NCBI GenBank assembly: GCA_922989275.2
Contig: OV277867.1
Coordinates: forward strand, 43,142,070 to 43,206,069
DNA from: Gari tellinella
Taxonomy: Eukaryota; Mollusca; Bivalvia; Cardiida; Psammobiidae
Direction: 5' to 3'
Length of the DNA: 64,000 nt
Shown: positions 10,280 to 21,243 of the stretch, in pieces
Position numbering within the stretch: position 1 is the stretch's first letter
Layout of the letters: every line of letters starts with the position of its first letter
The notes under the pieces: model-generated
Told to the model about the DNA's origin: nothing
Databases searched by the model: none
What the model saw: only the letters and a program-made list of their open reading frames with translations
Made by a program: the position numbers and the translations under genes

Positions 10280-10300
10280 TGTCTGTTTAAGATCAGTTAC
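10280..10300 (-). other. 5' untranslated part of neuropeptide exon 1
   Basis: A pyrimidine-rich acceptor (TTATTTCTTCAG) ends at 10301 on the minus strand. It leaves 21 untranslated bases before the chosen ATG, so at least one non-coding 5' exon and the promoter should lie above 10300. I could not locate them. Confidence 0.5.
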
Positions 10301-10651
10301 CTGAAGAAATAAAACCAAATACACAAATTAATGTATGATGCAAAACCTATACGATAAGATTTCCCGTCAGACGCATTTGTAACTCAACTACAAAACGCAA
10401 AGTAACAACGGGTATGCTCAGACTTCATGCTAATAAAGTGTTTGAGATGAGTCTGATATCATTTCCCAGCCTTTGATTGTTCAGATTGGGGCATTTAGCT
10501 AAAATCTTACCAATCAAAAGATTGAGAACGAACTCAGAGTCGTCTGAAACGCTCTTTATCAAATAACTTGCGGTCTGGGAGTGACATAAACCTATTATAT
10601 AAATATCGTAGTCCGCTAGTGGAATATCGTTTTTTGGGTGCCGGTGTAACG

Positions 10652-10864
10652 CATTAGAATGACCCACCTCTGCTAAAATGACCCATGGATCATGTCACTA
10701 CGTAGAACAGTGACCCGGGTCATTTTACTACGTAGAAAAATGACCCCAGACCGTAGAAAAAGGTCCCATCGACCCGCAGTAGAATGACCTCCTCACGGTG
10801 TGGTGTCATTTCACTACGTAGTATAAAGGCCCGGGTCCTTTTGCACGGGTGGGTCATTCTACTG
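10652..10864. mobile_element. Inverted-repeat element rich in TGACCC/GGGTCA
   Basis: Left end TTAGAATGACCCACCTCTGC mirrors right end GCACGGGTGGGTCATTCTAC. In between, TGACCC and its complement recur, as does the palindrome CTACGTAG (three times). It is about 213 bp with no gene. Confidence 0.6.
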
Positions 10865-11004
10865 CCCAACCTATTCGTCCAAAAGGGCGACATGTAGCAG
10901 GACGCCAAATGACGTCATTTGTAATGACGTTAACGTAAACAACGTAACATTTGGTGGAAAATCTATAAAGCGGAGGGGCCTACAAATTACGGCTTCAATC
11001 AATT

Positions 11005-11225
11005 TAATAATAAACTTTAATAAACGTTTGCACACAGTTATGGTCCTGATCAGACGCCGCGTTATGCGGCGTCTGATTAGGTCCCAACCTGATTGACCCT
11101 CTTATCGATATTAACCTTAAATCTATTTTTGAAACGTGTCTTGCAGACAACAATAATGAAGCAGACGACAATAAAGCGGTGAAGGGGTAAATATTTCCAG
11201 AATAATTTGATCATAAAAGGGTTAA
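11005..11225. mobile_element. Family B MITE, reverse of the 379 copy
   Basis: A perfect core hairpin (CAGACGCCGCGTTATGCGGCGTCTG) is followed by GAAGCAGACGAC and the right end GATCATAAAAGGGTTAA, the inverse of the left end of the copies at 379 and 49533. The left limit is approximate. Confidence 0.55.
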
Positions 11226-11278
11226 GATATCGTAAGGAAAGTCGTTAACCCCGTCTGTATTGTTCTGGACTTCCTAGG

Positions 11279-11528
11279 TACAGTGGAGAATCTGTTATTC
11301 TTTCCCAATAAACGCGTTTACGCTAAAACTATTATTTGCAGTGCAAACAGTTTGGAGCCAGATCAGACACCGGGTAACCCGGCGTCTGATCAGGCCCCAA
11401 ACTGTTTGCCAGCAAGATAAACAAGAATTATCAGAATTGTCCAAAAGGTGTTCTTTTCTACGTTTTAGTGCTTTGCGTTTGCGTACGTTTGCGTTTAAAC
11501 GGGAAAGAATAACAGATTCTCCACTGTA
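11279..11528 (+). mobile_element. Family A MITE (250 bp, full length)
   Basis: TA at both ends and intact inverted repeats. The hairpin differs from consensus at CAGACACC and GGCCCC. It is the first intact copy upstream of the neuropeptide gene; the copy at 916 is the first downstream. Confidence 0.92.
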
Positions 11529-11699
11529 GGTTCAGGTTGTATTTAAAGTGTCGAAATGGCTAGATGTGTAAATAGCGTATTAATGGTGTTATGACTCAAT
11601 TCATTTATGCATATGTATATTGCAATGATGTATCCCTGTCTGTTTGCTGGAGAATTTCATTATAGATATACAAGGGTGACCTTAGTACAGAAGAACATT

Positions 11700-11790
11700 T
11701 CGTATGAAATGGTAAACAGTGAAGAACCTGATGAGACGCCGCGTTACGCGATATCTGATCAGGATATACACTGTTTGCATATGCCTACCT
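11700..11790. repeat. Isolated core hairpin, family B/D hybrid
   Basis: AAACAGTGAAGAACCTGATGAGACGCC... pairs imperfectly with ...GATCAGGATATACACTGTTTGCATATG. The left arm resembles B and the right arm resembles the D element at 23363. Confidence 0.4.
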
Positions 11791-12328
11791 TAGGAGACAC
11801 TTAGCTTAAATGGGTTAAGTAATGATGATGTAACATAAGTGTTCAATCCAGATGTATCACTTATGTAGCCGAGAGAACTATTTATACTTAGGATTTAAGA
11901 ACTTATAATTGTTTCGCTCGCTAATTGAAATGATTTTACTTGTTGAAGCATCCCACGCGTTTTTTTTTCACAAAATTAATCCGTAGCAAATGAATTTAAA
12001 AATCTCAGTGAAATGCCCATGTTTAACAAGTTCTTTAATTAAATCCCAAATGAAACCTTAAGCTTTTCATTTAAGAAGTTTCGATTATATTCCCAAAGAA
12101 TAATTTCAACCTTTAATAAGGAAATTGAAACCGGTTGCACAATGGGGACGACACTATTATTTTCCGTTTAACCCATTACCTCCATAACATTTTCTAATTG
12201 TAAGTTTCTAGTCTTTCATGACGATTCCAAAGAAATGTCACAAGACAGGATAAAATGTAGAAATTAACAATAATTGAGGCTTTTATAATTTGTCGTACGA
12301 AGTTTTATGAAACGGGCCGAAGTTATCG

Positions 12329-12578
12329 TACAGTGGAGAATCTGTTATTCTTTCCCATTTAAACGCAAACGTACGCAAACGCAAAGCACTAAAACGTAGA
12401 AAAGAACAACTTTTGGACACTTCTGATAATTCTTGTTTATCGTGGTGGCAAACAGTTTGGAGCCTGATCAGACGCCGGGTTACCCGGCGTCTGATCTGGC
12501 TCCAAACTGTTTGTACTGCAAATAATAGTTTTAGCGTAAACGCGTTTATTGGGAAAGAATAACAGATTCTTCACTGTA
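12329..12578 (-). mobile_element. Family A MITE (250 bp, full length)
   Basis: TA at both ends. The right repeat has TCTTCACTG for TCTCCACTG. Otherwise it is close to consensus. Confidence 0.92.
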
Positions 12579-12828
12579 AAAACAGTGCTAAATACGTTAT
12601 TCCAAACTGCCCTCGACACATGAAATAATTAGTATAACGTTTTTGAAACAAATCTTTGTTGTCATCCACTGGTTGGAAATGTTGGTCAAGCCGCGCTAAA
12701 TAATATAAGAGTTAAGACTTGAATGCAGCTTACTAACGTTATCTGATTTTATGTTATTAATATAGAAAACAGGGCGAACACGTGTCCATTTATCACGTAA
12801 CAAAGAGATACTTAATTACCGTACAAGG

Positions 12829-13043
12829 TTAACCATTAGAAAACTGTGCATACTATTTTGATCCTGATCACGCGAATGCGGCGTCTGATCAGGATCCAAA
12901 CTGTTTGACAATCACTTCCTCTTTAGTCATTCTACCTTAAATCTTAATTTGAAACAATTGCAGAAATCACAGCATTAAAGCAGAAGATACCCTGACATTA
13001 AAGGTATTAAACAGACGACCAGATCGAGTGATGAAAGGGTTAA
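12829..13043. mobile_element. Family B MITE
   Basis: TTAACC at the left and GATGAAAGGGTTAA at the right. The hairpin (CTGATCACGCGAATGCGGCGTCTGATCAGGATCC) has lost part of its left arm. GCAGACGACC lies near the right end, as in other B copies. Confidence 0.6.
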
Positions 13044-13998
13044 AGAGTGCCCCATTGAACACGTAGCTAAGAGATAATGAAATACCAGATTAGTTTAATA
13101 AGATTAGTTATCTTGCCTAAAAGGCATGAACATGCTTAACATTTGTTATGCTACTGTATCGTCTCCTGTGAAAGTTGTCATATGCTTCATATTTGAAAAG
13201 AAAAGGTTATTAATTGATGTAATCTTTATGAAGAATTATTCATGCGAGTATCATACAATTTTTGTAATCTGCCGAGACGCAGAACTACTTGAGGTGTGTT
13301 CGGGGTATATGTATATAGTGATTGCAACATAGTAAACAGTCGGGCTCCACACGAGGAGGTTTAAGTTTCGATGCCTCTAAGCACATAAACAAAATCCGTG
13401 GAAATTAATTCTAAAATTGACTAACGGAAATCATATTTGAATTTTGCTGAAGGTGCACGCGGTAAAGATACATGTATGAAGTTATTCTAACCCGCACACA
13501 GACTTTCCACAACTGCTTGCGTTCAGAGTTCAAATCATCTTACAATTACAAGATGTTTTTAATCTTAATTCTGCTTTTGGACATGCTGTCGATTTATGTA
13601 TAAGTACCTACAAATGAGAATCAAACAGTTTGGATTCAGATAAAACGCCGAGCTACTTGTTGCCATATAAATTATATGAATTCAAACTTCGGCGAAATGC
13701 TGCCAGATCGTGTTCGAAGGACAAGAGTACAGTTATCTTGACTGGGAACATGCCTTAATGTGCAGTTTATCAGGTAGAATCATGCTATTGCACAAAAGGA
13801 CAAATTCTAGATTCAGCAAAGGCTAGAATAATTATTGATACAAATGAGCTTGGAACTTGTACAGTTGTGTCTAAGGACTGCTTATATTGTGACATTTGCA
13901 GCAGAGAATTACGATATTCCTTGTCAACAATCGTGTGTTATACTGCTATAATAGTGATGTTTACAGCAAAATGGTTTAGAACCAGACCAGATGACAGG
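13044..13998. other. No gene or clear element
   Basis: AT-rich DNA with one half-hairpin remnant near 13622 (CAAACAGTTTGGATTCAGAT). I see no credible exon. Confidence 0.5.
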
Positions 13999-14248
13999 TA
14001 CAGTGGAGAATCTGTTATTCTTTCCCAACAAACGCGTTTACGCTAAAACTATTATTTACAATACAAACCGTTTGGAGCCAGATCAGACGCCGGGTAACCC
14101 GGCGTCTGATCAGGCTCCAAACTGTTTGCCACCAAGATCAACATGAATTATCAGAATTGTCTAAAAGTTGTTCTTTTCTACGTTTTAGTGTTTTGCGTTT
14201 GCGTACGTTTGCGTTTAAACGGGAAAGAATAACAGATTCTCCACTGTA
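13999..14248 (+). mobile_element. Family A MITE (250 bp, full length)
   Basis: TA at both ends, close to consensus. It pairs with the inverted copy at 14399 across a 150-bp gap, so the two could form a long intramolecular stem. Confidence 0.92.
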
Positions 14249-14398
14249 ACCATGAGTTTAAACTGGCTTCAAACTGTTTGTCGCTCAGAAAAAAAATCAA
14301 AACAACTTTCAAAAAGCTGTTAATTTCTACATTCTATTGTACTGCGTTTTGCGTTTAGTTTCGTTTAAACGGGAAAATAACATCTTCTCCACCATCTC
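14249..14398 (+). mobile_element. Old family A right-half fragment between two intact copies
   Basis: Contains GGCTTCAAACTGTTTGTCGC, then an AACTTTCAAAAAGCTGTT segment and GTTTCGTTTAAACGGGAAAATAAC ending in CTTCTCCACC. This is the right half of a worn family A element. Confidence 0.5.
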
Positions 14399-14648
14399 TA
14401 CAGTGGAGAATCTGTTATTCTTTCCCGTTTAAACGCAAACGTACGCAAACGCAAAACACTAAAACGTAGAAAAGAACAACTTTTTGACAATTCTGATAAT
14501 TCATGTTGATCTTGGTGGCAAACAGTTTGGAGCATGATCAGACGCCGGGTTACCCGGCGTCTGATCTGGCTCCAAACTGTTTGCACTGCAAATAATAGTT
14601 TTAGCGTAAACGCGTTTATTGGGAAAGAATAACACATTCTCCACTGTA
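14399..14648 (-). mobile_element. Family A MITE (250 bp, full length)
   Basis: TA at both ends, inverted relative to the copy at 13999. The hairpin left arm reads GGAGCATGATC. Confidence 0.92.
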
Positions 14649-15660
14649 TAACGGGATTAGGGGAAATAAGTGTTTCTTTTTTGTGTTATCCTTGGTATTG
14701 GTGTGCCTTTCATGGATCTCTTCACTTGTATAGATGATTCGTTCCTTTTTGTTTGATCTGTATACTTATTGTTGGTTGCAAAGGAGGTATTAGATCATGG
14801 TCTACACTGTTTGTCATTTTTACCCATACAGTATTTCTAGTTTTGAAATAGGTGGTCCCTTGAAGTTGAACGTCATCCAGACTGCTTCTTTTTTACCACT
14901 CTGCTTTACTTTCAACCTACCATCAGGAAAGTTATTGGACATGTGATTTGTGACTTATGTTCCAATCGTCCCATGTATAGCGAGACTATGGACTACGTTC
15001 AGTAGTGTAGATACATGTATGCTTGGAGGAGAAAGGCATGTTTATGTAATAATGGAATAAAGCAACTGAACATATTTGAAGCGACCTCGAACTGATGTTG
15101 TTTACACTGTTATACCTTTTAGATTAACTATTGCCTTCTGATCGCGACTTCATTATTGTTTGTTTCCCCAAACAGATTGGATCCAGATCAGACATCGCGT
15201 AGTGCGGCGACTGGGCCGGATAGAAATTATTACATGTAGAACTTATACACTCGTTTTTATTCTTCTTTACTGCAAAAAATGTATAGAAATCGAACTCTAA
15301 TTATTTTTTTCTGCAGAAGACAATTTCAAAGCAGACGATATTACATCAAGACAAGGATGAATGGTGTTCAAGTGTACAATCATGTGTACCTCATCAAAAT
15401 AAGAAACATTTCCAGGCACACTGCAAATTTTCAGTTCAGAGCAAAAGGGCCATTTATATTATTTTTAAAAGACCATTTTCCTGTACTTATGAAAACTATC
15501 TATCAATAACACGTACAACTTTACCCTCTCTAATGGCGGACTGTTCTTCTCAAACTAACCCGGACTGTCACGGCGCCATATGTTTTACATACTTATGGTC
15601 TGTTTTTATTACACAAATATAAATTTACAGTCTTGTGACAAAGAAATGTTGAAATGGGTG
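14649..15660. other. No gene recognised; scattered hairpin remnants
   Basis: A worn core near 15171 (ACAGATTGGATCCAGATCAGACATCGCG) and a faint family C-like stretch near 14915 (CTCTGCTTTACTTTCAACCT). The open frame at 15279-15509 has no recognisable domain. Confidence 0.4.
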
Positions 15661-15800
15661 TCAAATATTAAGATCCTGATCAGACGCCGCGTCGATCAGG
15701 ATCCAAACTGTTTGAACATAATAGACTGAATTATTTGATTACAGTTTTGATCCAGATGAGATACCGACTAGTAATTGTCTTATCTGGGTCAAAACGATTT
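15661..15800. repeat. Two core-hairpin remnants
   Basis: The first (near 15670-15715) has lost the tip of its stem: CAGACGCCGCGTCGATCAGG. The second (near 15745-15800) reads GTTTTGATCCAGATGAGATACC...GTCTTATCTGGGTCAAAAC. Confidence 0.5.
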
Positions 15801-16089
15801 GCGAACTCAAGCGTGGTCGAAGTAGACAGGGACGTTTTTTATGACTTACGTCGCTTTTAACAGTATTTCAGCCGTATTGCGACGTCCAGCTAATAACAGG
15901 AGGAGAAAGACCCGACAGGGAAGGACATAGTGCACTAAAATACATAAAAATAAGATTTGCTAAAAACCGAATGCAAATCGGAGAATTAATCTAACAAGCG
16001 TGTTCTCAAGAGTATATTAGATTGCATGGACATGCTGGAATTCTGCAATAATTCACCATACCCCAGCATACAGCCTGTTGCACCTAAAT

Positions 16090-16265
16090 GTTACAGAGGA
16101 GATGCTATTTTTACCCGTTTACGCTAAAGCAATGCAATAAAATGTAACAAAATATATTTTAGAAAATATCTTACGATTTATTTTAAGTTGAGCGGCAAAT
16201 AGTTTTAAGCCTGCTTAGACGCCGGGGTTTCTGGCGTCTGGTCTGGCTCCAAACTGATTCCCGAC
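16090..16265 (-). mobile_element. Worn family A copy
   Basis: Starts TTACAGAGGAGATGCTATT and keeps a hairpin with TTAGACGCCGGGGTTTCTGGCGTCTGG. The right end is missing. Confidence 0.45.
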
Positions 16266-16283
16266 TTAGTGGTCTCTTTTGAA

Positions 16284-16352
16284 AAAAAAAAGAGTTTTGG
16301 ATCCAGACGAGACATCGACTAGCTCGGCGTCTCATCTGGGTCAAAAGCTATT
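16284..16352. repeat. Core hairpin, GACGAGAC variant
   Basis: GTTTTGGATCCAGACGAGAC pairs with GTCTCATCTGGGTCAAAAGC across CATCGACTAGCTCGGC. Arms shift from CAGACG to GAGACG on both sides. It is isolated, with no recognised outer ends. Confidence 0.5.
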
Positions 16353-16404
16353 TGACACTTTGGTGATATGTTTGAGATAAACAAAAGATAGATAAATCTA
16401 GGCA

Positions 16405-16587
16405 GATCTACTAAGGGGAAAAATTATTCTTTCCGAGCGTTTACGCTAAAACTTTTATTTCCTATGCAAACAGTTTAAAGCAACATCAGACTCCGAACTG
16501 TTTGCTACTCAGATTAAAATGAATTGTAAAAAAATATATCTACATCTCGTTTACACGCGAGAAAATAGCGTCTTCATCACTGTATGA
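16405..16587 (+). mobile_element. Worn family A copy lacking half the hairpin
   Basis: TTATTCTTTCCGAGCGTTTACGC, then CAAACAGTTTAAAGCAACATCAGACTCCGAACTGTTTG (shortened stem), ending CGTCTTCATCACTGTA. Confidence 0.5.
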
Positions 16588-16959
16588 ATCTGGAAGAATA
16601 CTGGAGATGGCATTTTTACAGACCAATTCGCCCTAGCGTGTTCATCGTCAATCGGCGATTGATACAATGTTGACTGGTGTCGGAAAATGTAAATTATTGT
16701 AATCCAGTCTATAATATAAACAAGTGGTATAGAATAGAGACTTATCCTAACACCTTAACTCCGATACAAATATTTACAATTGTCTGGTGTTAGCACCTTA
16801 AGTGAATTGACACGACGCAAATAAAACTTATTTCAGAAAAAAAATGATCTCATGAGAAAATGTATTTGCAAAAGTAAAATACAGGGTGTGTGCGGTTCAA
16901 AAAGGGATTGGGGACTAGAGGTTCGGATACATGTACCCTCCATGGAAACCTCAAAAAGT

Positions 16960-17205
16960 TCGAAAAGGCAAATGAAGTGCCTTTTAGCGCATTTTTTTAA
17001 TATCCCCACTGAAGAAAATAGTTCCTATTTATACAGTCATGAACGTGTACCATAAGAATCATTTTCTACATCGTAGCAGATGATAATTTAAAGCCGGAGT
17101 AACGCAGAAGAATGCACCTCAAGGTGCATCCTGCTTTACTTTTAACCTTCTTCATATGACCACTTGTCTTCAAACCCAGAAAGAGAGTATGGGGTAAAGG
17201 GTTAA
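16960..17205 (-). mobile_element. Family C MITE, worn
   Basis: Right end GGGGTAAAGGGTTAA is the inverse of the family C left end (TTAACCCATTACCCCATAG). The central hairpin near 17085-17150 is AGAATGCACCTCAAGGTGCATCCTGCTTTAC. Confidence 0.6.
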
Positions 17206-17216
17206 ACGACACGCAA

Positions 17217-17432
17217 TACAGTGGAGAATCTGTTATTCTTTCCCAATAAACGCGTTTACGCTAAAACTATTATTTGCAGTGCAAACAGTTTGGAGCCAGA
17301 TCAGACGCCGGGTAACCCGGCGTCTGATCAGGCTCCAAACTGTTTGCCACCAAGATAAACATGAAATATCAGAATTGTCCAAAAGTTGTTCTTTTCTACG
17401 TTTGCGTTTGAACGGGAAAGAATAACACTGTA
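17217..17432 (+). mobile_element. Family A MITE, internally deleted
   Basis: Intact left repeat and hairpin. About 20 bp are missing before TTTGCGTTTG, and the right repeat is cut to AATAACACTGTA. The remaining sequence is close to consensus, so the deletions are recent. Confidence 0.85.
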
Positions 17433-18226
17433 CCCGGTGTATGATCAGGCTCCAAACTGTGTGCAGCTGAAATAGTATGTATAAAAATAAAAGTGTTTAG
17501 CATAAACGTGTATATATGGAAAGAACAACGTTTTATCTGATGTATGTTAACTACTTGTATTCTTTGTTTGGCGCACTCTGAGGAAACATCCCTTGATCCG
17601 CACATGACTGTGTTCTTTTTCAGTAGTATTATCGTTTATTTCCTCCATTAAGGAGAGCATTTTACATAAACAAAATATTTCAGAAAAAAGTAATAAACAA
17701 ACAGTTCTATACAGCTGAACTGAATACTCGCTTAAATAGACCTACCGTTATATAATTAGCAGAATACTTATAAGTGGAACTCGTATATAAGCTGAAAATA
17801 CCCGCACCTCCAAGCCCCCTTTTAACTTCGAACTACGGGCATGCTCAAACTAACGCGAGCTCGAAATAATCTAGCTTCAACTGTACTAATTTATAGACAC
17901 GTTACAACATGAAACGAACAGTAATGCACAACAGGGCTCCAGACAAGAGGGGGTAAATTAAGTTGTTTGACAGAATTTTCAAAAAATTGTCATTTCCTAG
18001 TTTTCAATGCGATGCGTTTGCGTTTCATTAAATGCGTTTGAACGGAAGAATAACATTTTTCTCAACTGTATTTCAGACCAAGTAGCCAACTCGCAATGGA
18101 TAGCTAACGACAGCCAACGATTTCTTTACTAAAAAACACAAAAAAAACACTTCAGGAAACTCCTTAAGTTGAATTCACTACCAACACCAATACTTATTTT
18201 GAGTGTCGCTCAAGTGAGATTTTACT
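17433..18226. other. No gene recognised
   Basis: A stray hairpin half at 17433-17465 and a family A right-end remnant near 18000-18070 (GCGTTTGAACGGAAGAATAAC...CTCAACTGTA). The rest is plain AT-rich DNA. Confidence 0.4.
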
Positions 18227-18252
18227 ATGCTTTTTCCCGTCGCTCATAGTGC

Positions 18253-18947
18253 GCTCACATTTGCTCTGAGGTGGTCGTACGGCGGCCGTAGAAACGTAAA
18301 ATCGGGAGAATCTTACGGCGGCTGCAGAAATTCTACGGCGGCCGTGTGGTGGCCGTACGGCGTGTCCCTATATTTTATTGGCCATAGAGTTCGCCGCAGA
18401 ATTATACCATTTTTAAATTTCTACGGCGGTCGTAGAAAACACTCGACGCAGAGTGGTTCTGTGGCTGCCGTACGGTCGCCGTACGGCCACCGTGCAGCCG
18501 CCGGAACTCAATGATCACTTTTCCTATTGTACATTTGTACTTTTGTTCATATATGTCAAGCATGTATAAAATCATAAAATGGTTTTAGATGTTCTTAAAT
18601 GATGTCAAATGTTTTCGTTTGGGTTAACGGTGTAGTTTGACTGATATGAGTTGTGTGAACATGTAGCAAAACCAGGTTGTGTAGCAGGAGCAGCATTTTG
18701 GTTGACGAGCATCTAGTGGGACTTCCACTGCTGCCGTACGGTCGCCGTACGGCGACTGCACGGAGGCCGTACGGTTGCCGCAGGTTTTATAACTCCTAAA
18801 AATAAAAACTCGTCGCGCGGCAGCCGCAGCAAATGTGAACGCAACACACGGCGGTCGTAGGAATTCTGCGGCGGCCGGGGAATTGCTTCTCGTCGTAGAA
18901 ATAATAAGCAATGCGGCCGCCGTACGGCAGCCGCAGCAAATGTGAGC
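18253..18947. mobile_element. 695-bp GC-rich inverted-repeat element
   Basis: Starts GCTCACATTTGCT and ends AGCAAATGTGAGC. Both flanks are packed with TACGGCGGCCGTAG-like motifs and CGTACGG units around an AT-rich middle (18520-18640). A second inner copy of CAGCCGCAGCAAATGTGAAC lies at about 18821. GC content is far above its surroundings. Long open frames here follow from the repeats and are not genes. Confidence 0.7.
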
Positions 18948-18954
18948 AAGGCAT

Positions 18955-19866
18955 CACGGTCTAATATCTATTTAGACCTCGATTTCTAAAAACATTCAAC
19001 CAATCAGAAATGATCAGACATCTAGGAAAATGTCCAGTTGCTTGAAATATAATACCCTCATTGACGAATAGATAGGAATGGCAAATGCTTGTGTATTAAT
19101 TTCTCACATATTAGCATGGATTGAACAGTTTGCAAAATAATATGATACAGTCTGTTATAGCTGTTACTGTGTCGTAATTTCAAAAATAAGCATGGACCTT
19201 CTCTAAATTTAGCGGGAACCAGTTTTCGGAAATTCTGTTTATAAATGAAACAAAACAAAACCGTTGATAAAGACATGTTCATACAATGAATATTGTACCC
19301 ACAAAAACTTAACCTGCGGCGAATATCTTTTTGTAAAGATATTCCTTCTTCCATTGTTTTTAATCTCTTTCAATTCGTGACTTTATTGACAGTCGCAGCC
19401 ATTTTGGACCTAGATCACATGCCGAGTCATTCGTCATTCTATAAGGATAACACTGTTTGAAACATAATCAGTTAAATATTTGTAAAATGATAGGAGTTTT
19501 GCTGACGTGAAATAAAAAGCAGACGGTATAACTGCAAGAGAATGATAAAGAACTGAATGGTTCTTATCTCGTTAGTCACGCCGACAGTCTGTTATCAAAG
19601 GGGAACTAGACGGTGTCAATATAAATCTTGGTGATACATAACAACATTACTTCTCGAACAATGACAGTACACCAACATCGCATATATTGGCTATACAAAT
19701 ACAGATCCATATAACAAGATGTACTGCAACAATAAGTTAACAATTTTGCCGTCTTTATAGCGTGTTTCAGCTTAATGTAGGACAAAAGTTATGCAAAAGA
19801 GCTTTCTGCATTACTTTTTTGCTGCATTAAACAATCATAATGCTTCACGATTTAGTGGTCGCTTGA
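18955..19866. other. No gene recognised
   Basis: AT-rich DNA. A faint hairpin remnant near 19400 (GACCTAGATCACATGCCGAG) and a short GCAGACGG motif near 19520 suggest an old family B copy. Confidence 0.35.
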
Positions 19867-20061
19867 CACAGTCGAGAAGACGTTATTTATGTCCCGTTTA
19901 AATTACTCACTTTTTACTTTAATCTGAGTAGCAAACAGTTTGGAGCCTGATCAGACGCCGGGTTACCCGACGTCTGATCTGGCTCCAAACTGTTTGCTAG
20001 AGAAATAATACATTTAGCGTAAAGGTGTTTGTTTGGAAAGAATAACGTCTTCTCCACTGTA
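19867..20061 (-). mobile_element. Shortened older family A copy
   Basis: Left repeat worn (CAGTCGAGAAGACGTTATT), right repeat AACGTCTTCTCCACTGTA, core hairpin nearly perfect. About 55 bp are missing from the left arm. Confidence 0.7.
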
Positions 20062-20745
20062 TTATTCGTATAGACAACCTAGGATGAAAATACATTTAGG
20101 ACGAAAATACATTTATAGGATTGGTGACAACTTAATGCACAGTGAATAAAAACACGAAGCTACTTTGAAAGTATTTTGTAATGCTTTTGTTCTGCATTTG
20201 TTTGCATTTTGAGATATCATAAATTCTTCAATGTCTCAGGGAAATGCTATATAGTGGCACAGCGAATTTTTATATGTTGCTGTTTTCGCCCTTTTTAACG
20301 AAAATAAACACAAATGCAATTCAGTAAAATCCTAAATATGGCAGTTGGTTGATAACTTCCATGACCATAAACCATTACCTCCATTGAAAATTGTTTTAGT
20401 TACATCAGACGCCGGGTGACCTGGTGTCTAATCAGGCTCTAAGATTTTCTCCACGTTATTGCAGTGCGTTTGCATTTAGTTTCGATACATTGCCAACACA
20501 AAAAAAGATTCGTTTCGTTTGTAACCCTTTTCTACTTCAAACCCATTCTGCAAAAGACGTCAACTCTTTTTTTCGCTTGAATTTTATATTGACGAAATAA
20601 AAATGAATACGGCTTTCAAGTAGAAACTAATATTCAGAGCAAAGGCGAAATACTTGGCGTCTGATCTGATTCAAAAACTGCAAGCATTACTCAAACTTCG
20701 TCAAATAACAAACCAACTCACTTGTAGCCGAATCAAGTTGCGCAT
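20062..20745. other. No gene recognised; one worn hairpin
   Basis: AT-rich. Near 20400, ATCAGACGCCGGGTGACCTGGTGTCTAATCAGG is a core-hairpin remnant next to CGTTTGCATTTAG, probably an old family A copy. Confidence 0.4.
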
Positions 20746-21243
20746 TGTGACGCCGCATATGCTTGCCGCCACATATAATTATAGACGTGACCGGTTCGTC
20801 TATGCGTGGACCGTCAAGTCATTTACAAGATCCCGTAAATGCGGCGAAAAAGCACCAGTGTGCCGCAATGACGATACCAAAGATACTAAATACATACAAT
20901 CTATCGAGTCGGTATCACTTTATGAATATGCCATCGTACAAAGGGGCAAAAGGAATTTGAACACAAAACTTAAACGATCTGTTTTAGATCTGCAGATAGT
21001 TGACAACAAATTGGGGGATGCATAACTCTGCTTAAAGTATACGCAAAACGTCTGCATTATGAGCTTCTTCGAGCTATTGTTTAAGGTTAGAGAGCGTTAA
21101 AAAGGAAAATTTACCGGACGGACGGACGTGTTTATGCGGTGCGCGTCGCCGCATAGACGAGACCGTTCTGTCAATGGGTCAAAATTCACCTCATAGACAA
21201 AACCGGTCGCGTCTATGTGGCGCCGCGCCTATGCGGCGTCACA
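20746..21243. mobile_element. 498-bp element with long inverted ends
   Basis: Left TGTGACGCCGCATATGC...GCCACATA and GACCGGTTCGTCTATG mirror right CATAGACAAAACCGGTCGCG...TATGCGGCGTCACA over roughly 60 bp with gaps. Flanks GCGCAT and GCACAT may be a worn target duplication. The open frames across it are not convincing genes. Confidence 0.6.

Noticed and set aside
18227..18949. Arg/Ala-rich frames on both strands
   Set aside because: They result from the GC-rich inverted-repeat element.
20654..21025. 123-residue frame
   Set aside because: It crosses the left end of an inverted-repeat element, has no recognisable domain and no splice context.
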